Below, piece by piece: positions 52,598 to 61,219 of a stretch of 64,000 nt of DNA. The first letter of the stretch is position 1; each line of letters starts with the position of its first letter. Origin of the DNA: Paenibacillus ehimensis NBRC 15659 (GTDB lineage Bacteria; Bacillota; Bacilli; Paenibacillales; NBRC-103111); the NCBI RefSeq assembly GCF_004000785.1, contig NZ_BILX01000024.1:26767-90766 (forward strand), read 5' to 3'. Position numbers and translations under genes: made by a program. The notes under the pieces are model-generated. The model searched no databases. It was not told where the DNA came from and was given only the letters and a program-made list of their open reading frames with translations.

Positions 52598-54333
52598 TGA
52601 ACACTCTTCGTTATATTACGGCAGGGAATCCCCGGAAAATGCTGAAGCCCATCCTTTGGACGGTGTTCGCCAATCTGGCCAATCTGTTTCCGTTCGGGTG
52701 CGTGGCCGCGGCGGTGAGCATGATTTACGCCTACTATTCCGCGGAGCGGCCTGCTTTGGATATCCAGGGCTTGTGGCTTGCTTGGGGAGGGATGGTCCTG
52801 TTCCTTGCGGTGCTGTTTATCGGCGAGCTGATGGCCTACCGGTCCACTTACCGCGGGGCGTACGAGTCGTCTGCCGAAGGCAGGGCACAGGTGGCCGAGC
52901 ATCTGCGCAAGCTCCCGCTCGGCTTCCTCTTAAGCAAAGATTCAGGCGAGCTGGGGCATACGATGATGAACGATTTTACCCAAATGGAACATGCCGCGAC
53001 GCATAGCCTGCCCCAGCTTGTCAGCGGCGCGATCATCCCCGTTCTGGCCTTTGGGGGGCTGCTCTTTGTGGACTGGCGGCTGGCTGCGGCCATGCTTGCC
53101 GGGTTTCCCGTAACGATTTTGATTCTGTGGGGAGTGTCCCGTCTGGAACGCAAGCTCGGCAAGAGCCATTCGCAAGCGAGAATCGATCAGGCCAATCGCT
53201 TGCAGGAATACCTGCTCGGTATGAAAATCATCAAGGCTTACAACCTGCGCGGCGAAAACTTCCAAAGATTGGAGCAGGCTTTTTCCCGGTATAGGCGGGA
53301 AAGCATCAAGCTGGAAGGGGTGCTCGGTCCCTTTTTCCTGGTTGCCATTGCGTTTATGGAAGCGGGCTTGTCCTTAATGACGATGGCGGGCGTTTACCTC
53401 ATCTTGGGCGGCGAAATTACGGTGCCTTTGTTTGCCACGTTTTTGCTGGTGGGCACCCGCGTCTTCGATCCGCTGTCGGCTGCGATTATGAGGCTGCCCG
53501 CCTTTAAATACGATGTCATGGCGGGGGAGCGCATCGTCAATCTGCTGAAGCAGCCTGTCATGGCGGGGGAGAAGGAGCCGCCGGAGGATCATGATATCCG
53601 GCTCGAGAACGTAACCTTCGCTTATGGCGAAAAGACCGTTCTTGATAACGTTTCTATGGACATGAAGAAAGGGACGCTTACGGCCATCGTCGGCCCTTCG
53701 GGAAGCGGAAAAAGCACGCTGCTGCGCCTTATTGCACGGTTTTACGACCCGCAGCAAGGGAAGGTGCTCTTCGGCGGCAGCGACGAACGCGAGATGGACC
53801 CGGAAAAGCTTATGAAAAAAATGTCCATGGTGTTTCAGGATGTTTACTTGTTCCAGGACACCATCCGCAACAATATCCGCTACGGACGGGAGGACGCCAC
53901 TCAGGAGGAGATTGAGGCGGCGGCCAAGGAAGCCTGCTGCCACGAGTTCATTATGAAGCTGCCGCAAGGGTATGACACGATCGTCGGCGAGGGCGGGTCC
54001 ACCTTGTCGGGAGGAGAGAAGCAGCGCATTTCCATTGCGCGCGCGATGCTTAAGAACGCCCCGGTCATTTTGCTGGACGAGGCCACTTCCTCGCTCGACC
54101 CGGAAAACGAGAGGGATATGCAGAAGGCAATCAGCCGCCTGATTAAAGGGCGCACGGTGATCCTCATTGCCCACCGGCTGAAAACGGTTGTTAAGGCAGA
54201 CCGCATCATCGTGCTGGACAAAGGCAGAGTCGTAGAACAGGGGCGGCACGAAGAGCTGCTCGAAAATGGCGGTCTATACGCCAAGCTGTGGGATTTGCAG
54301 AACAAAACAAGCGGCTGGAGAATTACGCCATAA
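52594..54333 (+). CDS. ABC transporter, fused membrane and ATPase domains (YbtQ-like)
   Basis: 579 aa, partner of the previous gene with ATGA overlap. Six membrane segments, then GPSGSGKST, LSGGEKQRI and ILLDEATSSLDPE. Forms a heterodimer with 50783-52597. As last gene of the Fur-box unit, it probably takes up a ferric siderophore. An exporter for the siderophore itself is the alternative. Confidence 0.85.
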   Translation: MMNTLRYITAGNPRKMLKPILWTVFANLANLFPFGCVAAAVSMIYAYYSAERPALDIQGLWLAWGGMVLFLAVLFIGELMAYRSTYRGAYESSAEGRAQVAEHLRKLPLGFLLSKDSGELGHTMMNDFTQMEHAATHSLPQLVSGAIIPVLAFGGLLFVDWRLAAAMLAGFPVTILILWGVSRLERKLGKSHSQARIDQANRLQEYLLGMKIIKAYNLRGENFQRLEQAFSRYRRESIKLEGVLGPFFLVAIAFMEAGLSLMTMAGVYLILGGEITVPLFATFLLVGTRVFDPLSAAIMRLPAFKYDVMAGERIVNLLKQPVMAGEKEPPEDHDIRLENVTFAYGEKTVLDNVSMDMKKGTLTAIVGPSGSGKSTLLRLIARFYDPQQGKVLFGGSDEREMDPEKLMKKMSMVFQDVYLFQDTIRNNIRYGREDATQEEIEAAAKEACCHEFIMKLPQGYDTIVGEGGSTLSGGEKQRISIARAMLKNAPVILLDEATSSLDPENERDMQKAISRLIKGRTVILIAHRLKTVVKADRIIVLDKGRVVEQGRHEELLENGGLYAKLWDLQNKTSGWRITP

Positions 54334-54347
54334 GCGGCACGTACCGG

Positions 54348-54379
54348 AGTCTGCCCCAAGATAGGGGCAGGCTTCTTTA
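54348..54379 (+). terminator. Rho-independent terminator of the iron operon
   Basis: AGTCTGCCCC, loop AAGATA, GGGGCAGGCT, then TCTTT. Confidence 0.8.
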
Positions 54380-54432
54380 ATGTGCAGCGGGATGCCTTTA
54401 CAAAATCCTTAGAAATATTTAGGCGAAAACCG

Positions 54433-54461
54433 TTGACATGAGCTGGGAAATCAAATATATT
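54433..54461 (+). promoter_or_regulatory. SigA promoter of the GH8 fusion gene
   Basis: TTGACA (54433-54438), 17 bp, TATATT (54456-54461). A leader of about 215 nt follows. It contains CGTTTTTATTTT twice (near 54498 and 54523) around AAAATATAAACG, able to form a hairpin, and a 44-codon frame (54557-54691) whose stop overlaps the main start. I assign no known riboswitch. Confidence 0.7.
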
Positions 54462-54687
54462 CTGGGGGCTAGGATCTTCGGTCTTTGAAGCTATAGCGTT
54501 TTTATTTTGGATGAAAATATAAACGTTTTTATTTTCAAAGTTGGGGATGACTTCGAATGAAAGCGCATAATATCAAGGGAGGAGGACAGAGAACGGCAGT
54601 CCATAGCCGGATGAAGACCGAAGAGGACATGCAAGGCCATGCAGTAAGCTGTATTCCAACTTCATGTAAGAAAGGATGCCTTTCACA

Positions 54688-57600
54688 ATGAACAACCATG
54701 CAAGAAGAATCGGAAACCGCATGCTTTCGCTCTTATTGACGCTTGTCCTGTTAACGCTCCAATTTGCGGGTGCTGTATCCGCTGACGATTCGCCGGTTTC
54801 AACCACCTTGGCGGAATGGAAATATAGCGCGAATCCTGCCGATCAGAGCGTGTTCGCTGCAACTTACGGGGTCTATAAGGACAGCTCCGTCCTTCAGGCC
54901 GTTCCTGCGAGAGCTACGGAAACGTTCGGCTGGGACGATGGCCTCAAGGCGATCCGCTATCAAGGCTGGCACGAAGAGACGGGCAAGGAAAAATATTGGC
55001 TCGCAACCGTCTCTACGAAGGACTTCCGGCAGATCACGCTGTCTTCCGAGCAGCAAGGCAGGGGCTCGACCGGCCCGCGCGATTTTCGGGTGCAATTCTC
55101 TACGGACGGGCAGCAATGGACCAATTTAACGGGTGACGGCACAGGCTTGTCCGATCTCGTCATGAATAAGGATACGGCAACTCGGTTAAGCAATGTGCCT
55201 CTGCCGGGCGTCGCGAACGACCGGGAACGCCTGTACATACGCTGGCTTGTCGTTTCGAATGTGAGCACGAGCGGAGCGGCCATCGGGGAATCCGGCTCCA
55301 GCCAGCTCATCAGCGTCACCGTCAAGGGGATACGCAAGGGCTCGTCCTCCGATGTGACGGCACCGACTGTACCGGCGGGACTTAGCGGGCAAGCGATATC
55401 CGACACATCGATCCGGCTGACATGGACGGCCTCTACGGACAATGTCGGAGTTGCAGGCTACAACATTTACCGCGAAGGCGTCAAAGTCGGGACGGCGGCA
55501 GCCGCATCCTACGAAGACACCGGACTTGCGGCGGCGAAGACCTATACGTATCATGTGACGGCGTACGATTGGGCAGGCAATGAATCGGGCGCAAGCAATC
55601 CGGTCGCAGCTGCCACACTTTCGGCCGCATCCCGTCAAAAGGTCGCGGAATGGACCTTTGCGGGCGCGGGGTCCGGCGGCGTGTGGCCGGCCACGGACGG
55701 CGCCTACAAGTCGGCGTCGACGTTTCGCAATATCGGCGGCGTATTCGAAGCCTACGACAGCGACAAACAAGCGATCAGCTATCAAGGCTGGGACAACGGC
55801 AGCGGCAGCAAATATTGGCTTGCGACCGTTTCGACGAGAGGGTTCGAGCAGATTGCGCTGTCCTCGCAGCAAAACTCTTCGGGCTCGGGCCCGCGCGATT
55901 TCAAGGTGCAAATCAGCACGGATAAGCGGACCTGGACGGACGTGCCGAATACGGACCTGACGATGGTAACGTCCAGCTTCGATTGCGCGAATCAGTCGTG
56001 CAAGCTGATCAACGCGCCTCTTCCGGCGGAAGCGGACAATCGGGACATCCTGTATATCCGCTGGATTGTCCGTTCGGATACGAATACGAAAGGCTCCTCG
56101 GGAATCGGCGGCTCCGGCTCCAGCCGGATCAAGGAAGTCCGGGTATCGGGCAAACGGATCGACGGTGCGCCGATTGTCATCCCGACGATCGACACGGCGG
56201 AGCTGCCCAAGGACGGTGCCGTCCAAGTGTCGGCGGCCGCCCCGGTATCCGTGACCTTCAATAAGCCGATCGAGCTGAATCCCGGATATGAAGCGGCCAT
56301 TGTCGACGAAAACAACCGGGCGCTTGCTCCGGTAACGCTTGATATTGTCAATCAAGTCACGCTGCACATTCAGCATCCGTCTTTTACGTACGGCAAGACG
56401 TACACGGTGAAGCTTCCGAAGGAGCTCATTCGGGGCAAGGACGATCAAGTCCCGCTCGCCCGGGATATCGTCTGGAGCTTTACGGTGCAGGATTCGCCGT
56501 ACATGCCGAAGCTGATCAATATGACGTTTAACGGCGATCCCGGAACTAGTCTTGCGTTTGCCTGGTACACCGACGTGAAGACGGGAACAGTCGTGCAAGT
56601 GGCCGAGGCCGACCAGGTGAAGGACGGCGTATTTCCGGAAAGCGAAGCCGTCGCTTATGCAGGCAGCGCGGAGGAAATCGAGACCTACATGAAGAAGGCC
56701 GACCGGGAAACCGGTCAGAAGACGAAATTTACGAGTCATAAAGCGGTCGCAGACCGTTTGAAGCCGGGAACCGCCTACAAGTTTCGCGTAGGCAACGGCG
56801 AGCCGGACGGCTGGAGCGCCATCGGGTCGTTCAAGACGGATGCGGGCAAACAGGCGGGCTACCGTTTTATTGCCGGATCGGACTCGCAATCCTCCAGCAA
56901 ATCGGGGTTCGAGCCGTGGGGCGATACGTTCAGAAAAGCGATCGATCATATCGGCGATCCCAAATTTTTGATCAACGCCGGGGACCTGGTGGATAACGGA
57001 GATTTGGAGGAACAATGGCAGTGGATGCTGGGAGCGGCGCAGAACGAGCTGCTGAACGTGCCATTCGTGCCTGTTCTTGGCGGACATGAGGTTCAGGACT
57101 GGGACGGGGACGAAACGACGCCGAACAACAACTTCTACAACCACTTCAACCTGCCGAAGCAGGTGGTGGAAGGCACGCACGAAGGGTCGGTCTATTCGTT
57201 TGAATACGGCGATGCGCTGTATCTGGTATTCAATTCGCAGTTTGTCGGCGGACTTGCGGAGAACGGAGTCGACGTGGAATGGGCCGATAAACAGTTTTGG
57301 GATCAAGTCGCGTGGATGAAGAACACGGTGGCGAAGAGCGACAAGAAATGGAAATTCGTCGCGTTCCACAAAGGCCCATATTCGGCGGGAGACAATGCAG
57401 GCGAATGGGAGGACGAACGGGTTCAATTTTACCGAAAGTATCTGATTCCCGCCTTTGACGAAATGGGCATCGACATGGTGTTTGAAGCGCACGATCACAT
57501 GTATATGAGATCGTTCCAGATGTACAACGATAAGATCATTCCCGCAAGCGAGCTGACGTTTGACGCGGAAGGCAATGCCGTGAATCCGAAAGGCACGGTC

Positions 57601-60600
57601 TACCTGATGTCCAATGCGTTCGGCAATAAATTTTACGAGAAGTATGTCGATAAGAACGGCGTTCCTTATGACGATTTTTTTGCCGCCGTCGATACCCAGC
57701 CGTTCAAAAAAATGTTTACCGATGTTTCCGTCTCGGATGAGGTGCTCAAGTTTACGGCCTATACGGCGGCGGTCGAAGATGAGAAGCCGGGGGATAGCGG
57801 GGTGCAAGCCTACGACCGGTACGGCATTCGGAGAACGGACGGCAAGCCCGCGAAGGCGGAGGACGTCAAAGTTCAAGTGACCGGCAATCAAGCTGTCCTG
57901 TCGTGGAAGGCTCCCGCCGCCAGCGCCGAGCCGGTCAGAGGCTTCCGGATCTATGAAAAGAACGACAAGGTGAAAACGCATTGGAGCGTCTATGTGCCGG
58001 CCGGGGCGCAAGCGGAATACACGTATACGGTTGACGGCATCAATCCGGCGAAAAAATACGATTTCGTCGTGAAAGCGGTCGGTTCGAGAATCAATTCCGA
58101 TGCGGTTGAAGTCAGCACGCAGGATGGGCCGGTTGATTCCGATCCGCCCTCGGCGCCTACCGACTTGAGTGGCACCGCAGTTTCCGCTTTTCAAATTCAG
58201 CTGAACTGGAAGGCGTCCGCCGGAAAAACGGAAGCGGCAGGCTACAACATCTACCGTGACGGCGTCAAGGTCGGGACGACAACGGCAACCTCTTACAGCG
58301 ATACGGGGCTAAAGCCCGCTGCGAGCTACAGCTATGAAGTAAAGGCATTCAATGCGGAAACGATCGAATCGCTGCCAAGCAACCGGATCGAGGTCGTGAC
58401 GAAGCCTGCGCCGTCCGGAGACGGCCCGTTCAAGGCGTACCCGCAGCATACCGCGTACGCGGGCGATTCAATCAAGCCGAATCACGTGACGCAAGCCGAA
58501 ATGGACGCAACGGTGACCCGGCTTTACCAGGAATGGAAGGCAAAATATTTAAAGCGGAATCCTTACGACCCGGCACAGTACTACGTATGGTATGCGGACG
58601 GGGATTGGTTTAAGGACGGGGAAATTACCGTATCGGAGGCCCACGGGTACGGCATGCTGATCACCGCGCTGATGGCGGGGCACGATCCGGAGGCGAAGAC
58701 GTATTTTGACGGCATGTACCGGTATTTCCGGGCGCATCCGAGCGCCATTAACCCGCAGCTGATGGCATGGCAGCAGGCGGACAACGGCAGCGCCATCGTC
58801 GATATCAACGGCACGGATTCCGCTACGGACGGGGATATGGATATTGCGTACGCGCTGCTGCTGGCCGACCGGCAGTGGGGAAGCGCGGGCGAAATCAACT
58901 ATTTGGAGCAGGCGCGCAAGGTGATCGACGCGATCATGGAAAGCGAGGTCAACCATACGGAATGGACCTTGAAGCTCGCCGACTGGGCGAAGGACGAGGA
59001 CCCGATGTACGGAAAAGCGTCCCGCCCTTCGGATTTCATGCTGCAGCATTTGAAGGATTTTCGGATCGTATCTGGCGATAGCCGCTGGGACAAAGTGATC
59101 GACCAAACGTACCGCATGATCCGGAGCGTGCATGAGAAGTACAGTCCGGCTTCCGGACTGCTGCCTGATTTCGTATTCAAGGATACGGACGGCCAATTCA
59201 AGCCGGTAAGCGAGAAGAAATGGGACACCGAGAATGGATATTTTCTGGAAGACGAGCATGACGGAGACTATAATTACAACGCTTCCCGGGTACCGTGGCG
59301 TCTCGGCACCGACTTCCTCTTGACCGGGGATCGGCGGGCGAAAGAGCAGCTCGGCCGGTTGAACAGCTGGATTCGCGCGAAAACCGGCGGCAAACCGGCG
59401 GACATCAAGGCCGGCTATAAGCTGGACGGCTCGGAGGCATTGGGTGACGATACGGATCTTTCGTTCTCCGCCCCGTTTATGGTCAGCGCCATGATCGACT
59501 CGTCCAACCAGCAGTGGCTGAACGATCTATGGGATTATAATGCGGCCATACCGACGGAAGAGGCGCTTTATTTCGGTAACAACCTCCGGCTGCTGAGCAT
59601 GCTGGTCGTTTCCGGCAACTGGTGGACGCCGGCCATCGTCGACACTGAAGCGCCGACGGAACCGACCATCGAGCGGGCCGAAGCGGTATCCGACTCGGCG
59701 ATCGATCTGAAGTGGACGGGAGCCACGGATAACTTCGGGATTGCGGGCTACAAAATTTACCGCAACAATACGGAGATCCAGACGACGACGAAGACCGAAT
59801 ACCGGGACACCGGGCTTTCGCCGAATACGACCTACCGTTATTTTGTGATGGCTTTTGATGCAGCGGGCAATTATTCGAAAATAAGCAATGTGAGAGTGGT
59901 GTCCACCTTAAGTGACTCCGACTCCGATTCGGATTCGGGCAGCTCCAGCGGCTCCGGCGGCGGTTCAGGCGCACCGGCTTCGTCCGACGGGAAGCTCTCG
60001 ATCCCGGCAGGCGGCTCGGGCACCGCACGCTTGGGGGACGCGATATCGGTCACCGTTCCGGCGGATGCGGCCGATCAAGCGTTGACGCTGACCGTGGAAA
60101 AAGTGGCGGACCCGTCGAAGCTCCTTACGCAGCAAGAGAAGCCGCTTAGCCCGGTGTTTGAAATGACGAAAAACTTTGCCGGTCCGTTCAAAAAGCCGGT
60201 CACGTTGACAATCGCCTTCGATCCGTCGCTGCTGCGGAGCAGCCAGACTGCTGCCGTGTTCGTTTACGACGGCAAGAAGAAGCAGTGGACGAAGATCGGA
60301 GGCACGGTCGATGGTTCTACGATCAAGGTGAACGTGGACGATGCGGGCATCTATACGGTATTTGCCGTCGATAAGAAAGCCGGGGAAACGCCGGCGGAGC
60401 CGAAGCCGGTGTCGTTTACCGATACCGCAGGACATTGGGCGGAAGGAATGATCCGTCAAGCGGTGACAAACGGTATTGTTACAGGTTACCCGGACGGCTC
60501 CTTTAAACCGGATCATGTCGTCACCCGGGCCGAGTTCGCCGTCATGCTGGCCGGGACGATGAAGCTTGCGCAGGAGGGCGGCGCCCTTACGTTCGCCGAC

Positions 60601-60945
60601 CGTTCCGAGATCGGCGCCTGGGCGGAGAAAGCCATAGCGCAGGCCGTCCAAGCGGGGATCGTTCAAGGCTACGAGGACGGCACGTTCCGTCCGAATGCGC
60701 AGATCACCCGGGCCGAGATGGCCGTTATGATCGCCAATGCTCAGGGAGCTGCACGGCAGGCGGCCGACTCGACCGGCTTTTCGGACGACGCCGACATCCC
60801 GGGATGGGCCAAATCTGCCGTAGGGGCCATTCAAAAGCTTGGCCTGGTCGAAGGCAGGGAAGGCAACCGCTTCGCTCCGGGCGCCAACGCCACGAGAGCC
60901 GAAGCGGTCACGGTGCTGCTGAAGCTGAAGCAAGCGGGGAAGTAA
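54688..60945 (+). CDS. SLH-anchored surface protein fusing a metallophosphoesterase and a GH8 glycanase
   Basis: 2085 aa. Order: signal peptide (1-34); a beta-sandwich module repeated twice (35-218 and 317-490) with an FN3 between (224-312); Big_5-like Ig domain (491-600); purple-acid-phosphatase-like N domain and calcineurin-like phosphoesterase (604-1030; motifs NAGDLVDNGD, GGHE, FHKGPY, EAHDHMY); two FN3 (about 1058-1238); glycoside hydrolase family 8 (1246-1649; SEAHGYGML and the signature ATDGDMDIAYALLLADRQW); FN3 (1655-1740); Ser/Asp linker; unknown module; three SLH repeats (1910-2085). GH8 cuts beta-1,4 glucans, chitosan or xylan. Held on the S-layer/secondary cell wall polymer. Confidence 0.88.
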   Translation: MNNHARRIGNRMLSLLLTLVLLTLQFAGAVSADDSPVSTTLAEWKYSANPADQSVFAATYGVYKDSSVLQAVPARATETFGWDDGLKAIRYQGWHEETGKEKYWLATVSTKDFRQITLSSEQQGRGSTGPRDFRVQFSTDGQQWTNLTGDGTGLSDLVMNKDTATRLSNVPLPGVANDRERLYIRWLVVSNVSTSGAAIGESGSSQLISVTVKGIRKGSSSDVTAPTVPAGLSGQAISDTSIRLTWTASTDNVGVAGYNIYREGVKVGTAAAASYEDTGLAAAKTYTYHVTAYDWAGNESGASNPVAAATLSAASRQKVAEWTFAGAGSGGVWPATDGAYKSASTFRNIGGVFEAYDSDKQAISYQGWDNGSGSKYWLATVSTRGFEQIALSSQQNSSGSGPRDFKVQISTDKRTWTDVPNTDLTMVTSSFDCANQSCKLINAPLPAEADNRDILYIRWIVRSDTNTKGSSGIGGSGSSRIKEVRVSGKRIDGAPIVIPTIDTAELPKDGAVQVSAAAPVSVTFNKPIELNPGYEAAIVDENNRALAPVTLDIVNQVTLHIQHPSFTYGKTYTVKLPKELIRGKDDQVPLARDIVWSFTVQDSPYMPKLINMTFNGDPGTSLAFAWYTDVKTGTVVQVAEADQVKDGVFPESEAVAYAGSAEEIETYMKKADRETGQKTKFTSHKAVADRLKPGTAYKFRVGNGEPDGWSAIGSFKTDAGKQAGYRFIAGSDSQSSSKSGFEPWGDTFRKAIDHIGDPKFLINAGDLVDNGDLEEQWQWMLGAAQNELLNVPFVPVLGGHEVQDWDGDETTPNNNFYNHFNLPKQVVEGTHEGSVYSFEYGDALYLVFNSQFVGGLAENGVDVEWADKQFWDQVAWMKNTVAKSDKKWKFVAFHKGPYSAGDNAGEWEDERVQFYRKYLIPAFDEMGIDMVFEAHDHMYMRSFQMYNDKIIPASELTFDAEGNAVNPKGTVYLMSNAFGNKFYEKYVDKNGVPYDDFFAAVDTQPFKKMFTDVSVSDEVLKFTAYTAAVEDEKPGDSGVQAYDRYGIRRTDGKPAKAEDVKVQVTGNQAVLSWKAPAASAEPVRGFRIYEKNDKVKTHWSVYVPAGAQAEYTYTVDGINPAKKYDFVVKAVGSRINSDAVEVSTQDGPVDSDPPSAPTDLSGTAVSAFQIQLNWKASAGKTEAAGYNIYRDGVKVGTTTATSYSDTGLKPAASYSYEVKAFNAETIESLPSNRIEVVTKPAPSGDGPFKAYPQHTAYAGDSIKPNHVTQAEMDATVTRLYQEWKAKYLKRNPYDPAQYYVWYADGDWFKDGEITVSEAHGYGMLITALMAGHDPEAKTYFDGMYRYFRAHPSAINPQLMAWQQADNGSAIVDINGTDSATDGDMDIAYALLLADRQWGSAGEINYLEQARKVIDAIMESEVNHTEWTLKLADWAKDEDPMYGKASRPSDFMLQHLKDFRIVSGDSRWDKVIDQTYRMIRSVHEKYSPASGLLPDFVFKDTDGQFKPVSEKKWDTENGYFLEDEHDGDYNYNASRVPWRLGTDFLLTGDRRAKEQLGRLNSWIRAKTGGKPADIKAGYKLDGSEALGDDTDLSFSAPFMVSAMIDSSNQQWLNDLWDYNAAIPTEEALYFGNNLRLLSMLVVSGNWWTPAIVDTEAPTEPTIERAEAVSDSAIDLKWTGATDNFGIAGYKIYRNNTEIQTTTKTEYRDTGLSPNTTYRYFVMAFDAAGNYSKISNVRVVSTLSDSDSDSDSGSSSGSGGGSGAPASSDGKLSIPAGGSGTARLGDAISVTVPADAADQALTLTVEKVADPSKLLTQQEKPLSPVFEMTKNFAGPFKKPVTLTIAFDPSLLRSSQTAAVFVYDGKKKQWTKIGGTVDGSTIKVNVDDAGIYTVFAVDKKAGETPAEPKPVSFTDTAGHWAEGMIRQAVTNGIVTGYPDGSFKPDHVVTRAEFAVMLAGTMKLAQEGGALTFADRSEIGAWAEKAIAQAVQAGIVQGYEDGTFRPNAQITRAEMAVMIANAQGAARQAADSTGFSDDADIPGWAKSAVGAIQKLGLVEGREGNRFAPGANATRAEAVTVLLKLKQAGK

Positions 60946-61001
60946 TTTTACACCCAGAGTTATAGCACGCTATAAAAAAGAGGGGGCTCCGACGGGGCCC
61001 C

Positions 61002-61035
61002 AAGGCTGTCGGGACGTTTCTCGGCAGCCTTTTTA
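61002..61035 (+). terminator. Rho-independent terminator
   Basis: AAGGCTGTC pairs with GGCAGCCTT (wobble), then TTTTT. The remaining gap to 61219 shows no other feature. Confidence 0.82.
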
Positions 61036-61219
61036 ATCAGCCTCTTGCTTCCGGCGGAGGAGTGAGGGAGCTGACACCGGGAACGCTGCAACGGCGACCG
61101 GCTTCCTTAGAATGAAACCGGATGCTGGACATTTCTTTGATGGCGATGATTTCCAGTTTGCTTTTGTATTTCTTCGTTGCGACTACCGGATGAAAAGATA
61201 GTTTACGGGGAGGTCACGT

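Noticed and set aside
54557..54691. 44-codon frame ending over the GH8 fusion start
   Set aside because: Not listed as a gene because its composition is unremarkable and the ribosome site is weak; noted only as part of the unexplained leader.
55186..58194. Open frame of about 1000 codons on the minus strand
   Set aside because: It lies opposite the GH8 fusion gene, whose domains and SLH end are unmistakable. The antisense frame is rich in R, D and H with no recognisable domain, as expected from GC-rich codon shadowing.
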